Assembly (NCBI GenBank): GCA_029964075.1
Contig: CM057135.1
Location: 3,395,001 to 3,459,000 of the forward strand
Direction of reading: 5' to 3'
DNA length: 64,000 nt
Origin: Patiria pectinifera
Lineage: Eukaryota > Echinodermata > Asteroidea > Valvatida > Asterinidae
Shown: positions 42,403 to 54,419 of the stretch, piece after piece
Layout: each line of letters begins with the position of its first letter
How positions within the stretch are numbered: position 1 is the stretch's first letter
Translations under genes and position numbers: made by a program
Notes under the pieces: generated by a model
Databases searched by the model: none
What the model was told of the DNA's origin: nothing
What the model saw: the letters and a program-made list of their open reading frames with translations, nothing else

Positions 42403-43051
42403 ATGAGTGTAGATGGTAAGGCGTTATACCCCGATATTTCTGGAGATGTACTCCGATTAAATAGTAACGAAGAAACAAAAGTGACTTAAAAAGATTGAAG
42501 AGATTCGATCTTTAATCTTGAAAGAGAGAGACCACCGAGAGCGCACTTATAAAAAAATAAAGAGAGTGATCGACACTATTAATTACGTAGAGATAGGATT
42601 AGAAGGATTGGGGGCTATAGCGGGGGCTGTCAGTATTCCCGCTCTCTTGGGTGTTATATCAGCTCCCGTTGGATTGGTGCTAGAAGGAACGTTTATAGGC
42701 GCTTTTGGTGTAGATATTCTGCTTAGAATCACGTCTAAGCGATTATCCGCCAAGCTGAAAAAGCACGACCAGATTAAAATATTAGCAGACTCCAAACTTA
42801 ACACGATTGAAGAATACGTGTCTCAAGCCATCAACGACGGAGATATATCGCACGAAGAGTTCTTATTGATTACGAGAGAGCTCGCAAAATTTAACGAGCT
42901 TAAGCAAAAAATTAGAACAAAGACCAGCACAAAGCTTCAAAAATTAAAAACGATAGAGACTTTGAAAAGAAGTTAAAAACGGGTAGACGAACGGCTGGCA
43001 AAAGAAAAAAAATCTCTTATCGAAAAACTTACAAGTTCAAATTCTCGGTAA
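42403..43051 (+). pseudogene. 216-aa-type coiled-coil/two-span membrane protein (copy B, broken)
   Basis: Homolog of the intact copy C gene at 58678-59328. A 5-bp loss near 42483 shifts the frame to a stop at once. An open middle part (42518-42976) holds the ERDHRERTYKKIKRVIDTINYVEIGLEGLGAI helix and the IPALLGVISAPVGLVLEGTFIGAFGVDILL hydrophobic region. A 1-bp loss in the A-run near 42965 causes a second frame change before the basic tail. The family is common in Mavericks; function unknown. Confidence 0.85.
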
Positions 43052-43079
43052 ATAAACATTATGAAAGCGATCCGCCGAG

Positions 43080-43552
43080 TTATACCTCTATTTCACCTCT
43101 TAGGGCAACACCCTCGGCCCCGCCTTTATTGTAGTGGTCATCGTATCTTTTTAGTGCTTTATTAAATTGATTTTGAGTCACTTTAAATAAATCTTTAACT
43201 CGTTCTTTGTTCCATCCAACGACGTGATGATAACACGCCGCTATTAACGACCGTTTTACGCATCCGTTTCCCTCAATGTTTTGTAATTAACGAGCTCGTT
43301 ATATTTATTGATTGTTTCTTGGACATCTTCTGAGTCTTGCTCTGGACAAACAGAAAATATAAGTTTCTCCACAGTTTTTCTTTTGTTTCTTTTTAAAGTT
43401 GACCAATTGATACGATCTTCTTGCGCATTTTCTGCCGAAAAATCAAAGTAACGTGAAACTATTTCACCGCACGTTTCACAAACTAAAAAACCATTCTCGA
43501 TGATTATATGATGATCGCACTGATCTGTTTTATTAGATAGCTCGAGGTTCAT
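43080..43552 (-). pseudogene. TFIIB-like transcription factor, small (copy B, one frameshift)
   Basis: Residues 1-98 are open: an N-terminal zinc-ribbon-like C12-x2-H15 ... C25-x2-C28 (ending GFLVCETCGEIVSR, typical of TFIIB/TFB ribbons), then a charged linker. A 1-bp loss near 43260 gives a stop. The next frame continues to a stop at 43080-43082 with RSLIAACYHHVVGWNKERVKDLFKVTQNQFNKALKRY (in part), which reads like a TFIIB cyclin repeat (SLIAAC...TxxEIAxxxxVSxxTIxxxYK). About 158 codons in total, half of cellular TFIIB, so it has a ribbon plus one cyclin-like repeat. It starts 93 bp from the right TIR and reads inward. Not a gene I associate with Polintons. Confidence 0.65.
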
Positions 43553-43645
43553 TTATTAAAAATGATTTATTTGTTTAAATAAAGTTTTTAAAATAGACAG
43601 AGGGAGATGCCTAGACAGAGGGAGATATGGGGTTTGTCGCCGTAC

Positions 43646-43902
43646 CCCCCACTTATAATATAACAACTCGGAGAGAGAAGAGATATATTTGGGGAGCTAG
43701 ATGGGAGATATATTTGGGGAGGGAGACAGATATATTGGGAGAGGGATCTATTTGGGGGCGGGGATCATTGGAAAGGGATGGGTACAATGGGAGGGGCAGA
43801 GACGGGGGAGGGGGTAAAGTCTGGTACCCTGGCTTCTCCCCATTGGCCCTGTACTACCCCCAGACCTATGGCAAAGTCTGGAATCCCCCACTAATACCTA
43901 CT
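43646..43902. repeat. Right TIR of copy B
   Basis: Reverse complement of 27995-28251 with two mismatches; ends ...ATACCTACT. Just inside it lies GGGTTTGTCGCCGTACCCCCC, which matches the extreme terminus of copy A. Confidence 0.97.
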
Positions 43903-44306
43903 CATTTACAGTACTATACCTGTACCTTTCTCTAATTGTTCCGTGGAGTCACTGATTTTATACATTTTTTTAATACAAATTTATACATGTATGTACCGAA
44001 GAGACACACGTGTCGGTATTATTAATATGGTACTTGGAGATTCTGTTCCAAAGTTTGGCTCTATGCAAAGCTTTCTAATACGTGTACAACCAAACAATTT
44101 CAGCCAATTAATATCAAGAAAGTATGTGGTATATCAGCAAAATGTTGAAAACCCCACACAATTCGAGATTCAGCCACATGCATACCCTGAAAGTATCTGC
44201 TTGACCCCTCACAACCCCCAACCCCACCCCCCCCCCTTTAAAAAAAATGTGAATAAATGAATTATGAATGCTCCTTCAGTAAGATTTACATGTACGGTAC
44301 ATATAA
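43903..44306. other. Flank right of copy B
   Basis: Begins with the CATTT(A) target duplication. No gene seen; a poly-C run at 44227-44236. Confidence 0.5.
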
Positions 44307-44674
44307 GGCCCCCCAAAAAAGTTTCCGGTTTCTGGTATGGAGCTTGCTCAAAAAATGGTGCGGCGACGCGGCTTTTTTTTTACCTGTTTTTTTTTTGCTT
44401 CAAATGTATGCCGATAACTGAAAATGGTGCCCGACTTAACTAAGTGCAAATTTATGGGAGTCCAGAGTGGCCACATAAAGCTTAATTCTCGATCATAACC
44501 CCATCTAAAAACACGTTAAAATTGTGCAGCAGCAGGATTCCAGTCAAACTAGTGAGTTTGGCGGTTTTGAGACATCATCTATTATTGAAAAAAAAAATGT
44601 TCATTTTGCCGACGCGCTTGGCTACGGTGACGCGCGCGCATACCAGAAACCAGAGACTTTTTGGGGGGGCCTAA
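44304..44674. mobile_element. PIF/Harbinger-type MITE, 365 bp
   Basis: Inverted ends of ~33 bp, GGCCCCCCAAAAAAGT...GGTTTCTGGTATG and its near-complement, at 44307 and ending 44671, flanked by TAA on both sides (44304-44306, 44672-44674). This fits the 3-bp TWA target of Harbinger elements. No ORF. Confidence 0.7.
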
Positions 44675-45262
44675 ACCCTATGTGTTCATAAAACCACCTC
44701 AGCAACACTGAAAATTCTTGTCATTGGATTACCATAGCAGCAGGGTTGGCTGATTTAAATCACGTTGATTTAAATCACTGATTTAACGGGAATATACAAC
44801 ATTTGCAAACATCCAAAAATACAACTACTAAGTTTTTACGAAATACCTTACTAGGATGTTGGTAAATGACAGTCTCAAGCATCTTGTAAAATTATGGCAC
44901 CTGGTGTGAAGTCATTTTCAAGAAAATGGTATTTTTGTAAACATTTCCAACGGTGGTCGGGCGACCAGCGTTGGAAAAACCTAACTATTTTTCAACAACT
45001 GCTCCAAATGTACCATTTTCTTTTCAGTCAAAATTTTGTTTGCTATTGGTTACATGTTCATGAACGGGTGCAGGCCAGCTAGACTGGTTCCCTTGCCTTA
45101 CAATATTCCATCATCTATAAATTGGTCCATTTTATCTTTTGTGGAGTCAGGGAACCAGACTACTTGATCATTTGTGTTTTTCTTGGTTTTTCCCAACCTT
45201 TTCGAACACAAAACTTCAAAAATGTCAGTGTGTAACAATATTTGATCTATTATACTAACCTC
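44675..45262. other. Non-coding flank with GATTTAAATC repeats
   Basis: The GATTTAAATCA motif is repeated at 44753-44785. Similar tracts recur at 49625-49740 and 54480-54520. No gene seen. Confidence 0.45.
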
Positions 45263-46432
45263 TTAAGAGTCATTTCGTGTAAATACTTCATATAAGTGTC
45301 CACGCTCAAAAAATCGAATTTTTTTAAAACTTTGTGGGATGAAAGGACTTTGGGAGCAAGTAGCCAAAATAGACTTTTTAATCCGATATTTTGCCCGTTG
45401 CCATGGTTACGGGCCATTATGTGTTTTGGCCATTTTGGGGCAATTTTGAGGCTGCAAAAATTCATTTTTTGCGTTATTTTCAAAGGTCATCAACCCAAAG
45501 TGCAAAGTAATGTCACGAAAGTAACTATATCACGACAAAGTATCATCCTTACCCTAAGAAGAAAAAAATAAGAACACTTTTGAAAAATCTCCTTTATATT
45601 ATTTTTAGGCCCTATAATACAGCATGTTTTTACAACTAGCAAAATTGCATTTTTTACCCTATTTTTATCCCTCCAAAATGGCACTTGCCAGGGCACTCAG
45701 AATAATTTCCCTCCGGCTATGGTTAGTTCAGACATTGGTCTTTTCATATCTGGTGAGAAATTTTTGGGTTATTGTATAGCCTTTGTGCAGTAGCGCTCCA
45801 AAAATGGTAAAATTCACAAAAACCTTAAAAAGTGTATTTTCAGTGTTTTCCTTTTTTTGGGGTAATAAACTTGTATAATTGGTATTGTTCATGAATCAAG
45901 CACATTTTCACAAACAAAATTAGACTGTTTATCATTTTTAGACCATTGGATGAATATTAGGTAGTGTACTTCCCCCCACACCTGGCTAGGCCCCGCCCAC
46001 TCCCCCCGTGCCACCTAATTTTGAACGTGTATGTTGCATAACGAAACAAATGTAAATAAATAATATGCAAGTGAACACTTTAGAAATAACATAGAGTTCC
46101 TTTTCAAAGCCTCCCCTTCCCCCACCCCGGGGCATTGCTTGGGGTTGATTGTGGGGTGTGACCACCCACCAATAACTTAGCATTGTCGGTACAATCATTG
46201 TCACATGGGCAAAACTCATGTGTTTGCAAGCCGCAATGAATAATACTGGCCATATCCATTGTCCTCTGATTGAAGCTAGGCCCCGCCCCTTCCTTGCCAC
46301 CAAATTCAGATGTTGATTTCTGCATGTATTTGCCTAAATTAAATTGTAAATACTAGATATCAATTTGAAAGTGAACCTTTTACGATCTACACCAACAGCC
46401 GTCGCACAGATAGCCCCTTCCCCTGCCACCCC
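45263..46432. repeat. Left arm of the 4.3-kb palindrome
   Basis: About 1.17 kb. Similarity to the right arm runs from TTAAGAGTCATTTCG through CACCAACAGSCGT to CCCTGCCA. Indels and substitutions are scattered, so the arms are not freshly copied. Confidence 0.8.
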
Positions 46433-48370
46433 CACTCCCAAAGCTCAAAAGAGAACCACGCACTCCCCAACAAGTCAACAAGTACAATTTTGTTGAGATT
46501 ACATACATGCATATGGCCTTGGGGAAAGTCTGAATTATGTAAGGTGGCTTTTTTACAACACGGGGCAGCTTGAAATATCCGAAAAATGAGGAGGAGAAGG
46601 GGTGTGTATGTCGCGGGGGTGGGTGGGGGGTGGGAAGGGTGATCTGGACACACGCATGTACGCTTTACACATTTGTTTATATTGCAAGTTACTTTGGAAT
46701 TACAGTAAAAGGTGTGGTGAACAAAATGACGTTTATTTTATTATTTTCAAAACGGAAAAGATTTAGAGAGCAACTAACTCTTATTTGTTTATATTGAAAT
46801 ACATGGACTTTAAAACAACGGTCACTCCAGTGAAAGCTCCGAGAGAACACAGCATCAATTTGATTGCATGAATTTCACTCTGACTTGACTTGGCTATATA
46901 CATGTAGTTAGGGTCTGAAGTATTTTTTTAGTGGAAGTGTCCTCCAAATTTGTATTTACCTGATCAACATGAAATTTTGTGGCACCAAATACACTTCTGT
47001 AGTGTGCTTATCATTACCATGGCAACCGTTGTAAAGACATCGGTGCTCATAAACTAAAGTCAAAAATACTTCCAATTTTCAAAGCCTATCACGGAAGTAT
47101 TATCCTATGACTGAAATTCATGGCTATATAATTAACAACAATACATGCTCAGTATGTAACGTGGCCGCCATTGGTGCGAGAAGCGCATGTAATTTTCACC
47201 TTTCAATCTGTACCATTTTCTTTGTTATGATGTACGTTTCTGATAGTTATTACGTGAATCAATTGCAGAGCATTAAATAACATCACCACAATTGTGTATA
47301 TTTACTTTAGTTTTGCCAATTCGGGTTGAAAACCCATACATTTTTGGAATAAAATCAGTAATTATAAGTCCCTATGGCAGTGACAATGGATGCATACAAT
47401 TGCTTGACTGGGATGAATGTTTACACAAAAATACAGAAATTATGCCCAAAATGTTATCTAGACAAGAGTTTGGAAAAATATATAAAAACACCTCTAGTGG
47501 TAACAGCAATAGAACCAAGAATGTCACATTATAGACTAATGGTCAACCAATATTTTTTTGCCACATCGGTTGTAGGAAAGTCGGTCAAAGCATATGCAAA
47601 TCAACATGGGATCACAGTGTGCTGTACCCCTCCCTTTCAGAAAAAAACCCCAAATACTCACCAGAAAGGGTTAAAATCTGTAAGCACTTGTGTTTCGGTG
47701 GGGAAATTGATTTTTTTTATTAATTAACACATTAACAAAACATTCCCTGCTTGTATACCAAAAAACCCTGTAATTTATAAGCACCAATACATTTAGATTG
47801 CTTGCCATGTAACAATGGATGCACCACAGAAGTGTGGCCATGTTCACTGCTGATGACAGTTGTCATGGTGATTACGAAATTACGATTTTGGAGGGCATAG
47901 CAGCACCCACAACGGTACTATATTCGACTTTATATGTGCTCGATCTGACCATATTTACACGTTCAATTCAATCAATCAAAATAGAGGCCATTTTGAGTTT
48001 TCACTAGAGTGATAGTTGTTTTAAAGTACATGTATTTTAATATAAAAATATGAGTTATTTGCTTTCGTAATCGCCATATCACTTCTCTGAATTGAAAATA
48101 ATAAAATAAATGCAATTTTGTTTTAAAAAATTCAGCATTATGTACATGTACCATGTACATGTATCCATATTAACCCCCCCCCCTGCGCTTTCCAGATATT
48201 CCAAACCACTCCCACGTTGACAAAAAAATAGCCAAACCTACATCGTGTATGTAAATATGTGGACTTTCCGCAAGGCAATATGTAACCTTAGCAATAATAC
48301 ATATTCTGTACAATTCTTTGGGAGGGGGAGGGGTAGTTGCTCATAATGAGTACCGGAGTAGGAAGAGGGA

Positions 48371-49576
48371 TGGCAGGGGGTGGGCTGTGAGACGGGTACG
48401 CCTGTTGGTGTAGATTATGAAAGCTTCACTTGCAAATTGATATCTATTTACAATATTAATTTAGGCAAATACATGCAGAAATCAACATCTGAATTTGGTG
48501 GCAAGGAAAGGGGCGGGGCCTAACTGGGAGGGGAGGACTGGACATCATTGGAATGATGGTGCACTTCAATCAGAGGACAATGGATATGGCCAGTATTATT
48601 CATTGCGGCTTGCAAACACATGAGTTTTGCCCATGTGACAATAATTGTACCGACAATGCCAAGTTATTGGTGGGTGGTCACACCCCACCCTCAACCCCAA
48701 GCAATGCTCCCGGGGTGGGGGAAGGGGAGGCTGTGAAAAGGATCTCTATGTTATTTCTAAAGTGTTCACTTGCATATTATTTATTTACATTTGCTTCGTT
48801 ATGCAACATACAAGTTCAAAATTCGGTGGTACAGGGGGAGTGGGCGGGGCCTAGCCAGGTGTGGGGGGAAGTACACGACCTACTATTCATCCAATGGTCT
48901 AAAAATGATATACAGTCTAATTCTGTTTGTAAAAATGTGCTAGATTCATGAACAATACCAATTATACAAGTTTATTACCCAAAACAAAGGAAAACACTGA
49001 AAATACACTTTTTAAGGTTTTTGTGAAATTTACCATTTTTGGAGCGCTACTGCACAAAGGCTATACAATAACCCAACATTTTCTCACCAGATATGAAAAG
49101 ACCAATGTCTGATCTAACTATAGCCGGAGGGAAATTATTCTGAGTGCCCTGGCAAGTGCCATTTTGGAGGGATAAAAATAGGGTAAAAAATGCAGTTTTG
49201 TTAGTTGTAAAAACATGCTATATTATAGGGTCTAAAAATAGTATAAAAGAGATTTTTCAGAAGTGTTTTTCTTTTTTTCTTTTTAGGGTAAGGATGATAC
49301 TTTGGCGTGATATAGTTACTTTTGTGACATTACTTTGCAGTTTGGGTTGATGACCTTTGAAAAAAACGCGAAAAATGAATTTTTGCAGCCTCAAAATTGC
49401 CGAAAAATGGCCAAAACACATAATGGCCCGTAACCATGGCAACGGGCAAAATAAAAGTTTGAAAAGTCTATTTTGGTTACTTGCTCCCTAAGTCCTTTCA
49501 TCCCACAAAGTTTAAAAAAATTCGATTTTTTGAGCGTGGACACTTATATGAAGTATTTACACGAAATGACTCTTAA
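48371..49576. repeat. Right arm of the 4.3-kb palindrome
   Basis: Inverted partner of 45263-46432. Short open frames in both arms correspond to each other but are shared non-coding sequence, not conserved proteins I recognise. Confidence 0.8.
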
Positions 49577-50469
49577 ATAGTTTATTTCTGAAAATTACAG
49601 CAAAAGATGTACATTTCCTTAAAATCGCGATTCAAATCAAATGATTTTTTTATAAAAATCACTGATTTAAATCACTTTTTTGTAAAATTTTTATTGTTGG
49701 CAAAATCAATTGATTGAGTGTCATTTTAATCATTTAAATCAACTAATTCCACCTAATTACAAGGTGTAAGATGTTGTTAATAAATTCAAACACCCCTACT
49801 TCATCACCATCGACTCAATTTAGGTTTTGCATAATTACACAAAATTGTTGTTTTGATTAAGTCAAGATCCGAGTTTAAATGTTTTTCTTCAAGGTTGTTA
49901 ATTTTTAAAGAGAGCACACTCACGTTTGACTTAATCATTCCTTGATCTGTTAACATTAATATTGTGAATCAACTGTGCTGGTGTAGGCTTACATGAACCA
50001 TCAAAAGGTGTATTAAAAAAAAAGTCCCAATAGTCTTATTCCTCACGTTTCTCCCTACAAATTTAGATTGAGATTTATATAAAACCTTTTAAAGGTCAAG
50101 GCCTGTTTTCTGTTCTCCACCTTGGACCATCAATCAAACACTGTAAGTTACACAAGGATCAGTGCCCATGGAGAACTGTCGTATTTTTTTTTGTATACCA
50201 TGTACAGGTGCCATAAATCAAGTTTTTATTCATATCCACACACAACGTATCTCAGCTGTATCAATCAAGCATTGCACCTTTAAAGTGTCTTGAGTATTTA
50301 TGTACCATTGAACCAATTATGTAGACTACATGTAGAAAAATTAAGTCATTTTTTTTAAAATCATTGATTCAATACAATTTTTTTCAAAAGCATTTATCAA
50401 TTTATTGAGTTTTGTGGATGATGGGTATTATAGGAACCTGTAAACTCCTTTGTGATGGGTGTGAGGGTC
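49577..50469. other. AT-rich spacer
   Basis: Contains GATTTAAATC-type tracts. No gene seen. Confidence 0.4.
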
Positions 50470-53400
50470 AACTGGGAGATTTAGATAGGTAGGTAGGCAT
50501 CTGTCAATCTCGGGGGATTATGGGGTTCTGCCCTGAATGTCTGGTTGGTGAACAGCGTCTGCTGTGGCTGTATAGTCCAATGCGGGAATGACAGTCCCGG
50601 CCACAGTGAGCGCAGAGGAACACTGAGGTGGGTCTGTCTGCTGGCCGCTGTGCCTTTCTATGTTGTCTTTTCTCCTCCGCCTGCCGCATCACCTCACTCT
50701 CGAGCTGCTGGATCCCCTTGTTCACTTTGTGCCTCCAGGCACATCTATCTGCTGCTACTGTCTCCCAGGTATTGGTATTGATGGCGAGTGCCTTGAGGTC
50801 ACGTTTGCAGGTGTCCTTAAAGCGCAACAGGGGTCGCCCAGCATTCCTCTTGCCCGATGCCAGCTCTCCGTAGAGAAGGTCTTTGGGATGCGGCCGTCCT
50901 CCATTCGTACGACGTGTCCCAGCCAGCGCAGGCGTCTCTGTTTCAGGAGAGTGAGCATGGAGGAGACTCCTGCCCTCTCAAGCACCGCCCTGTTGGTGAT
51001 ATGGTCTCTCCATGAGATGCCTAAGATGCGCCTCAGGCAGCGCATGTGGAAGGCACTGAGCCGTCTTTCCTGACGAGAGCGCAGGGTCCATGACTCGCAT
51101 CCATAAAGGAGCGTACACACTACGCACGCCATGTAGATCTTGGCCTTGGTGTGCTCTGTCAGCTTGCTGTCTGTCCATGCACGCTTTGTAAGCCTGGCCA
51201 TTGATGTTGCAGCCTTTCCAATGCGCCTGTTAAGCTCGGTGTCGAAAGAGAGAGTGTCAGAGATTGTAGAGCCCAAGTACACAAAATCGTGGACTGCCTA
51301 TAGCTCGTAGTCTGTGATGGTTACGGAGGGCGGCTCATCGACATCCTGTCCCATCACCTGGGTTTTCTTCAGGCTGATCGTGAGGCCGAAAGCGTTGCAG
51401 GCTTCGGCGAAGCGATTCAGTAGCTGCTGCAGGTCTTCTGCTGTGTGGGTGGTAATCGCTGCGTCGTCAGCATACAGGAAATCCCTGAGGAGTCTCATGT
51501 GCACTTTCGTCTTGGCATGGAATCTAGACAGATTGAATAGGTTTCCGTCAGACCTCGTGCGAAGGTAGATGTCCTCTGTGGCTGTTCCAAAGGCGTGCTT
51601 AAGCAGGACAGAGAAGTAAATGCCAAACAGAGTCGGAGCAAAGACACAGCCCTGCTTGACTCCGCTACGGATGTTGAATGGCTTTGATGTTGTGCCATCG
51701 TACACAATGGTACCCCTCATGTCCTCATGAAAAGATCGTACTAGGCTGAGGAGAATTGGCGGGCAACCAATCTTTGCCAGGATCTTGAAGAGTCCGTCCC
51801 TACTCACGAGGTCGAAAGCCTTCGTTAGGTCAATAAAAGCGATGAACAAGGCCTTACTCTGTTCCCTGCACTTCTCCTGAAGCTGCCTGAGGGAGAACAC
51901 CATGTCGATGGTCGACCTCCTGGCTCTGAACCCGCTCTGTGACTCTGGGTACACTCTTTCAGCAAGGATCTGGAGTCTGACCAAGATGACTCTGGCGAAG
52001 AGTTTACCGACAATGCTGACCCTAACCCTCTGTCCAGCACCGGCACAGAAGTTCGTGAAGCTCCTTAATGAGTGTCCCCTTGCCGCACTTAAGAACTTAA
52101 GGTGGAATGCCGTCACCACCGGGGGCCTTCCCTGAGGAAAGTGCATCCAGCGCCTTCTCGACTTCTTCCATTGTCGGCTCTTGGTCGAGGTTGTCCATAG
52201 TGGGCAGACGCTGTACTGCATCCAGGGCTTCTGTGCTGACCAGGTTCTCTCTGGAGTAGAGTTCTGAGTAATGCTCCATCCAGCGATTCATCTGCTGGTC
52301 CCGATCCTTGATGATCTCTCCGGTGGCTGACTTGAGGGGAGCTGACTTGTTTTGTGTGGGGCCAATTGCCTGCTTGATTCCTTCATACATGGCCCTTACG
52401 TTGCCGACGTTGGCAGCAGTCTGTATGCTGGAGCAGAGTTGAAGCCAGTAATCATTGGCACAGTGCCGTGCGGACTAAGGAACTCTGCTTCGGGCTGTAC
52501 GGAGTGCCTGCAGGTTCCCCTCTGATGGCAGGTTCTTGTAGGCTGAGAGGGCTTGTCTCTTTTCCTTGATGAGGGGTAACATTTCCTCTGCATTGGCCTC
52601 AAACCAGTCAGCTGACTTGTTTTGCCTCTTGCCGAAGGTGGACATTGCAGCATTGTACATGTAGATGGTGTCCCTAAGGTGTGACCATCTCACATGGGTG
52701 TTATTGCTGGGCGGTCCAGGTAAGACATTTTCCATTGCCTTAACAAACTCTTCCACCTTATCGGGATTGCGAGTCTTGCTGGTGTCGATGCGAGGTCTGC
52801 CCTCTTTCTTTGCTCTGTGGAATCTCTGGGGTTGAAGCTTTACTTTGCCGCCTACGAGAGAATGGTCGGTGTCGCAGTCTGCGCTCTGGAAGCTTCGGGT
52901 CAGTTTGACACTTCCAAGACCACCGCGTCTTGTAAGCACCAGGTCGAGCTGGTGCCAGTGTTTGGACCTGGGGTGTCTCCAGGATACCTTGTGCTGGGGC
53001 TTGGTGTCAAAGAAGGTGTTGGTGATGCATAGATTGTGGTGACAGCAGAGCTCTAGGAGCCGCTGCCCATTTTCATTCATCTTCCCAACTCCAAATTGGC
53101 CCAAGCAGGAGGGCCAAGAGCTGTGATCGGCACCGACTCTGGCGTTGAAGTCACCAAGAACGAAGACTGGCTCTTGCTGAGGTACTTCTGTAACAGCGGA
53201 GCTAAGGTCTTCGTAGAAGTTGTCCTTTGTTTCCGCAGAGGATGTCAGTGTTGGTGCATAGGCACTAATGAGGCTGACCATTCCTGCTGCTGTGTGGAGC
53301 TGGAGCTTGGGGATCATTTCGGAGCCCTCAGTGGGTGGTACAATGGAGCCCAGCAGTCCGTTCCTGACGGCAAAGCCAACACCGTGTATCTTGGTCTCTT

Positions 53401-54419
53401 CAGGGGGTTTACCCAGCCAAAAGAAAGTAAATTCCTTCTCCCTGATGGTGCCGGACGAGGACAATCTTGTCTCTTGGAGGGTGACAATGTCCATCTTGAG
53501 CCTGCTCAGTTCGTTGTTGATAACAGCGGTCTTACGAGCATCAGTCACTTGCTGTAGGTCTTCTGAGAGGCCCGGTGTCATGGTCCTTACATTCCAGGTA
53601 CCCAGTCTGATAACTGGGCTGTTTTGTTTTTTCTTTCTTTGCCTGGTGCACAGTTATCGATCCGCTTGTCGGAGTTAAGCCTAAGCCCCACGCACCCAGT
53701 GGAGCAGGCGGACCGTGGCGGGACAGCACCTTATTGGCTGGGGGCTGCCCAGCTTGAGGCGGGCGGTAGCTATCCAGATGAAATCCTAGAATTTCTCCCA
53801 CCGTCGGGAGCGGCCCCTGGCTTATCACCGGTAACTGCTGCTCCCCGTGTTGTGTCGACGCTATGAAGCGACGCTGGAGTGTCCTCTCCAGGGCAGAAGC
53901 CTGGGCAGTAGTAATGGAGAATCGGCTGTCGCCCATGCAGCAGATCCCCCCTCTCCATGCCACCAATGTAGTCCAAGGGAAGGGCAGATGCCGATACACT
54001 TGGCACCAGTGTCATCGCAGGAGTTGCCGGAGTGTAGCTGAATACAGCTGCAAACCGCCTAAGGGACTCCAGCTCCAGATCTTTCCTCAGGGTTGACTTC
54101 CGAAGCCTTTCCCGTGGATGGGTATGCCGCAAGGCAGCGGAGGTTTGAGATCAGGGTTTTCCTTCCCCTAGATGAGCTGCCTTCCCAGGCTGTCGAGCCC
54201 CACCTACCCGAAGCGTCTGGTTTTGAGGCGCCAGATACCCGCCTTCGCCCCTTCTCCTGTCGGTCGGTAAAAGCAGATCCGCCGGGCTTAGAGATTAAGC
54301 CACACGAGCAGACCAGGAGTTGGACTTTGGTTGTTAGAGGCTCTTTGGTACGCATGCCATTGGGAGCTTTTTATGGGTATTGGGCGCTTATCCCCAGCTA
54401 CCACCCGGCTTAACAACCT
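50470..54419 (-). pseudogene. LINE (APE-type non-LTR retrotransposon), near full length but broken
   Basis: Reading leftward there is a 5' leader (54419-53620), then an EEP endonuclease from about 53620 (LGTWNVRTM, DIVTLQETRL, FVLGDFNARVG, DLVLTRR, CDTDHSLV). The linker is followed by the RT (52221-51298: GFRARRSTIDMVFSLRQL, IAFIDLTKAFDLVSR, GVKQGCVFAPTLF, catalytic FLYADDAA). The post-RT region (51282-50755: LYGCESWTLR, RRLRWLGHV) and a C-terminal finger (CAHCGRDCHSRIGLYSH) ending at 50504 complete it. Stops and frame changes near 52475, 52390-52221, 51298 and 50800 break it. The clade (RTE/CR1-like) is not settled. Host of origin is a standard animal genome. Confidence 0.85.

Larger units (their letters stand above)
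27995..43902 (+). mobile_element. Complete Polinton/Maverick element, copy B (15.9 kb)
   Basis: Both ends are present. 257-bp TIRs starting AGTAGGTATTAGTGGGGG differ at two positions by my alignment. The element is abutted by CATTT at 27990-27994 and 43903-43907 (CATTTA if the terminal A is shared), a 5-6 bp target duplication as expected for Polinton integrases. It carries pPolB, integrase, capsid, ATPase and a set of small virion-like genes, plus a TFIIB-like gene. At least five genes (polymerase, capsid, ATPase, the 216-aa-type gene, TFIIB-like) are broken, and the 444-aa gene has lost its C-terminus. Confidence 0.96.
45263..49576. mobile_element. 4.3-kb palindromic (long inverted repeat) element
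   Basis: The left arm 45263-~46432 is matched in inverted orientation by ~48371-49576, starting TTAAGAGTCATTTCGTGTAA at both ends. The interior of ~1.9 kb has no recognisable gene. The TTAA at each end could be the target duplication of a piggyBac-like transposase or part of the repeat. It looks like a non-autonomous DNA transposon with very long TIRs, or an inverted duplication. Confidence 0.75.

Noticed and set aside
27995..43902. A free-living or bacterial virus contig
   Set aside because: Target duplications, animal retroelements on both sides and eukaryote-type poly(A) signals show integration in an animal chromosome.
45986..46325. Open frames in the palindrome arms
   Set aside because: The matching frames in the other arm (48553-48951) are the same DNA inverted, and frame-keeping between arms is poor; no known domain.
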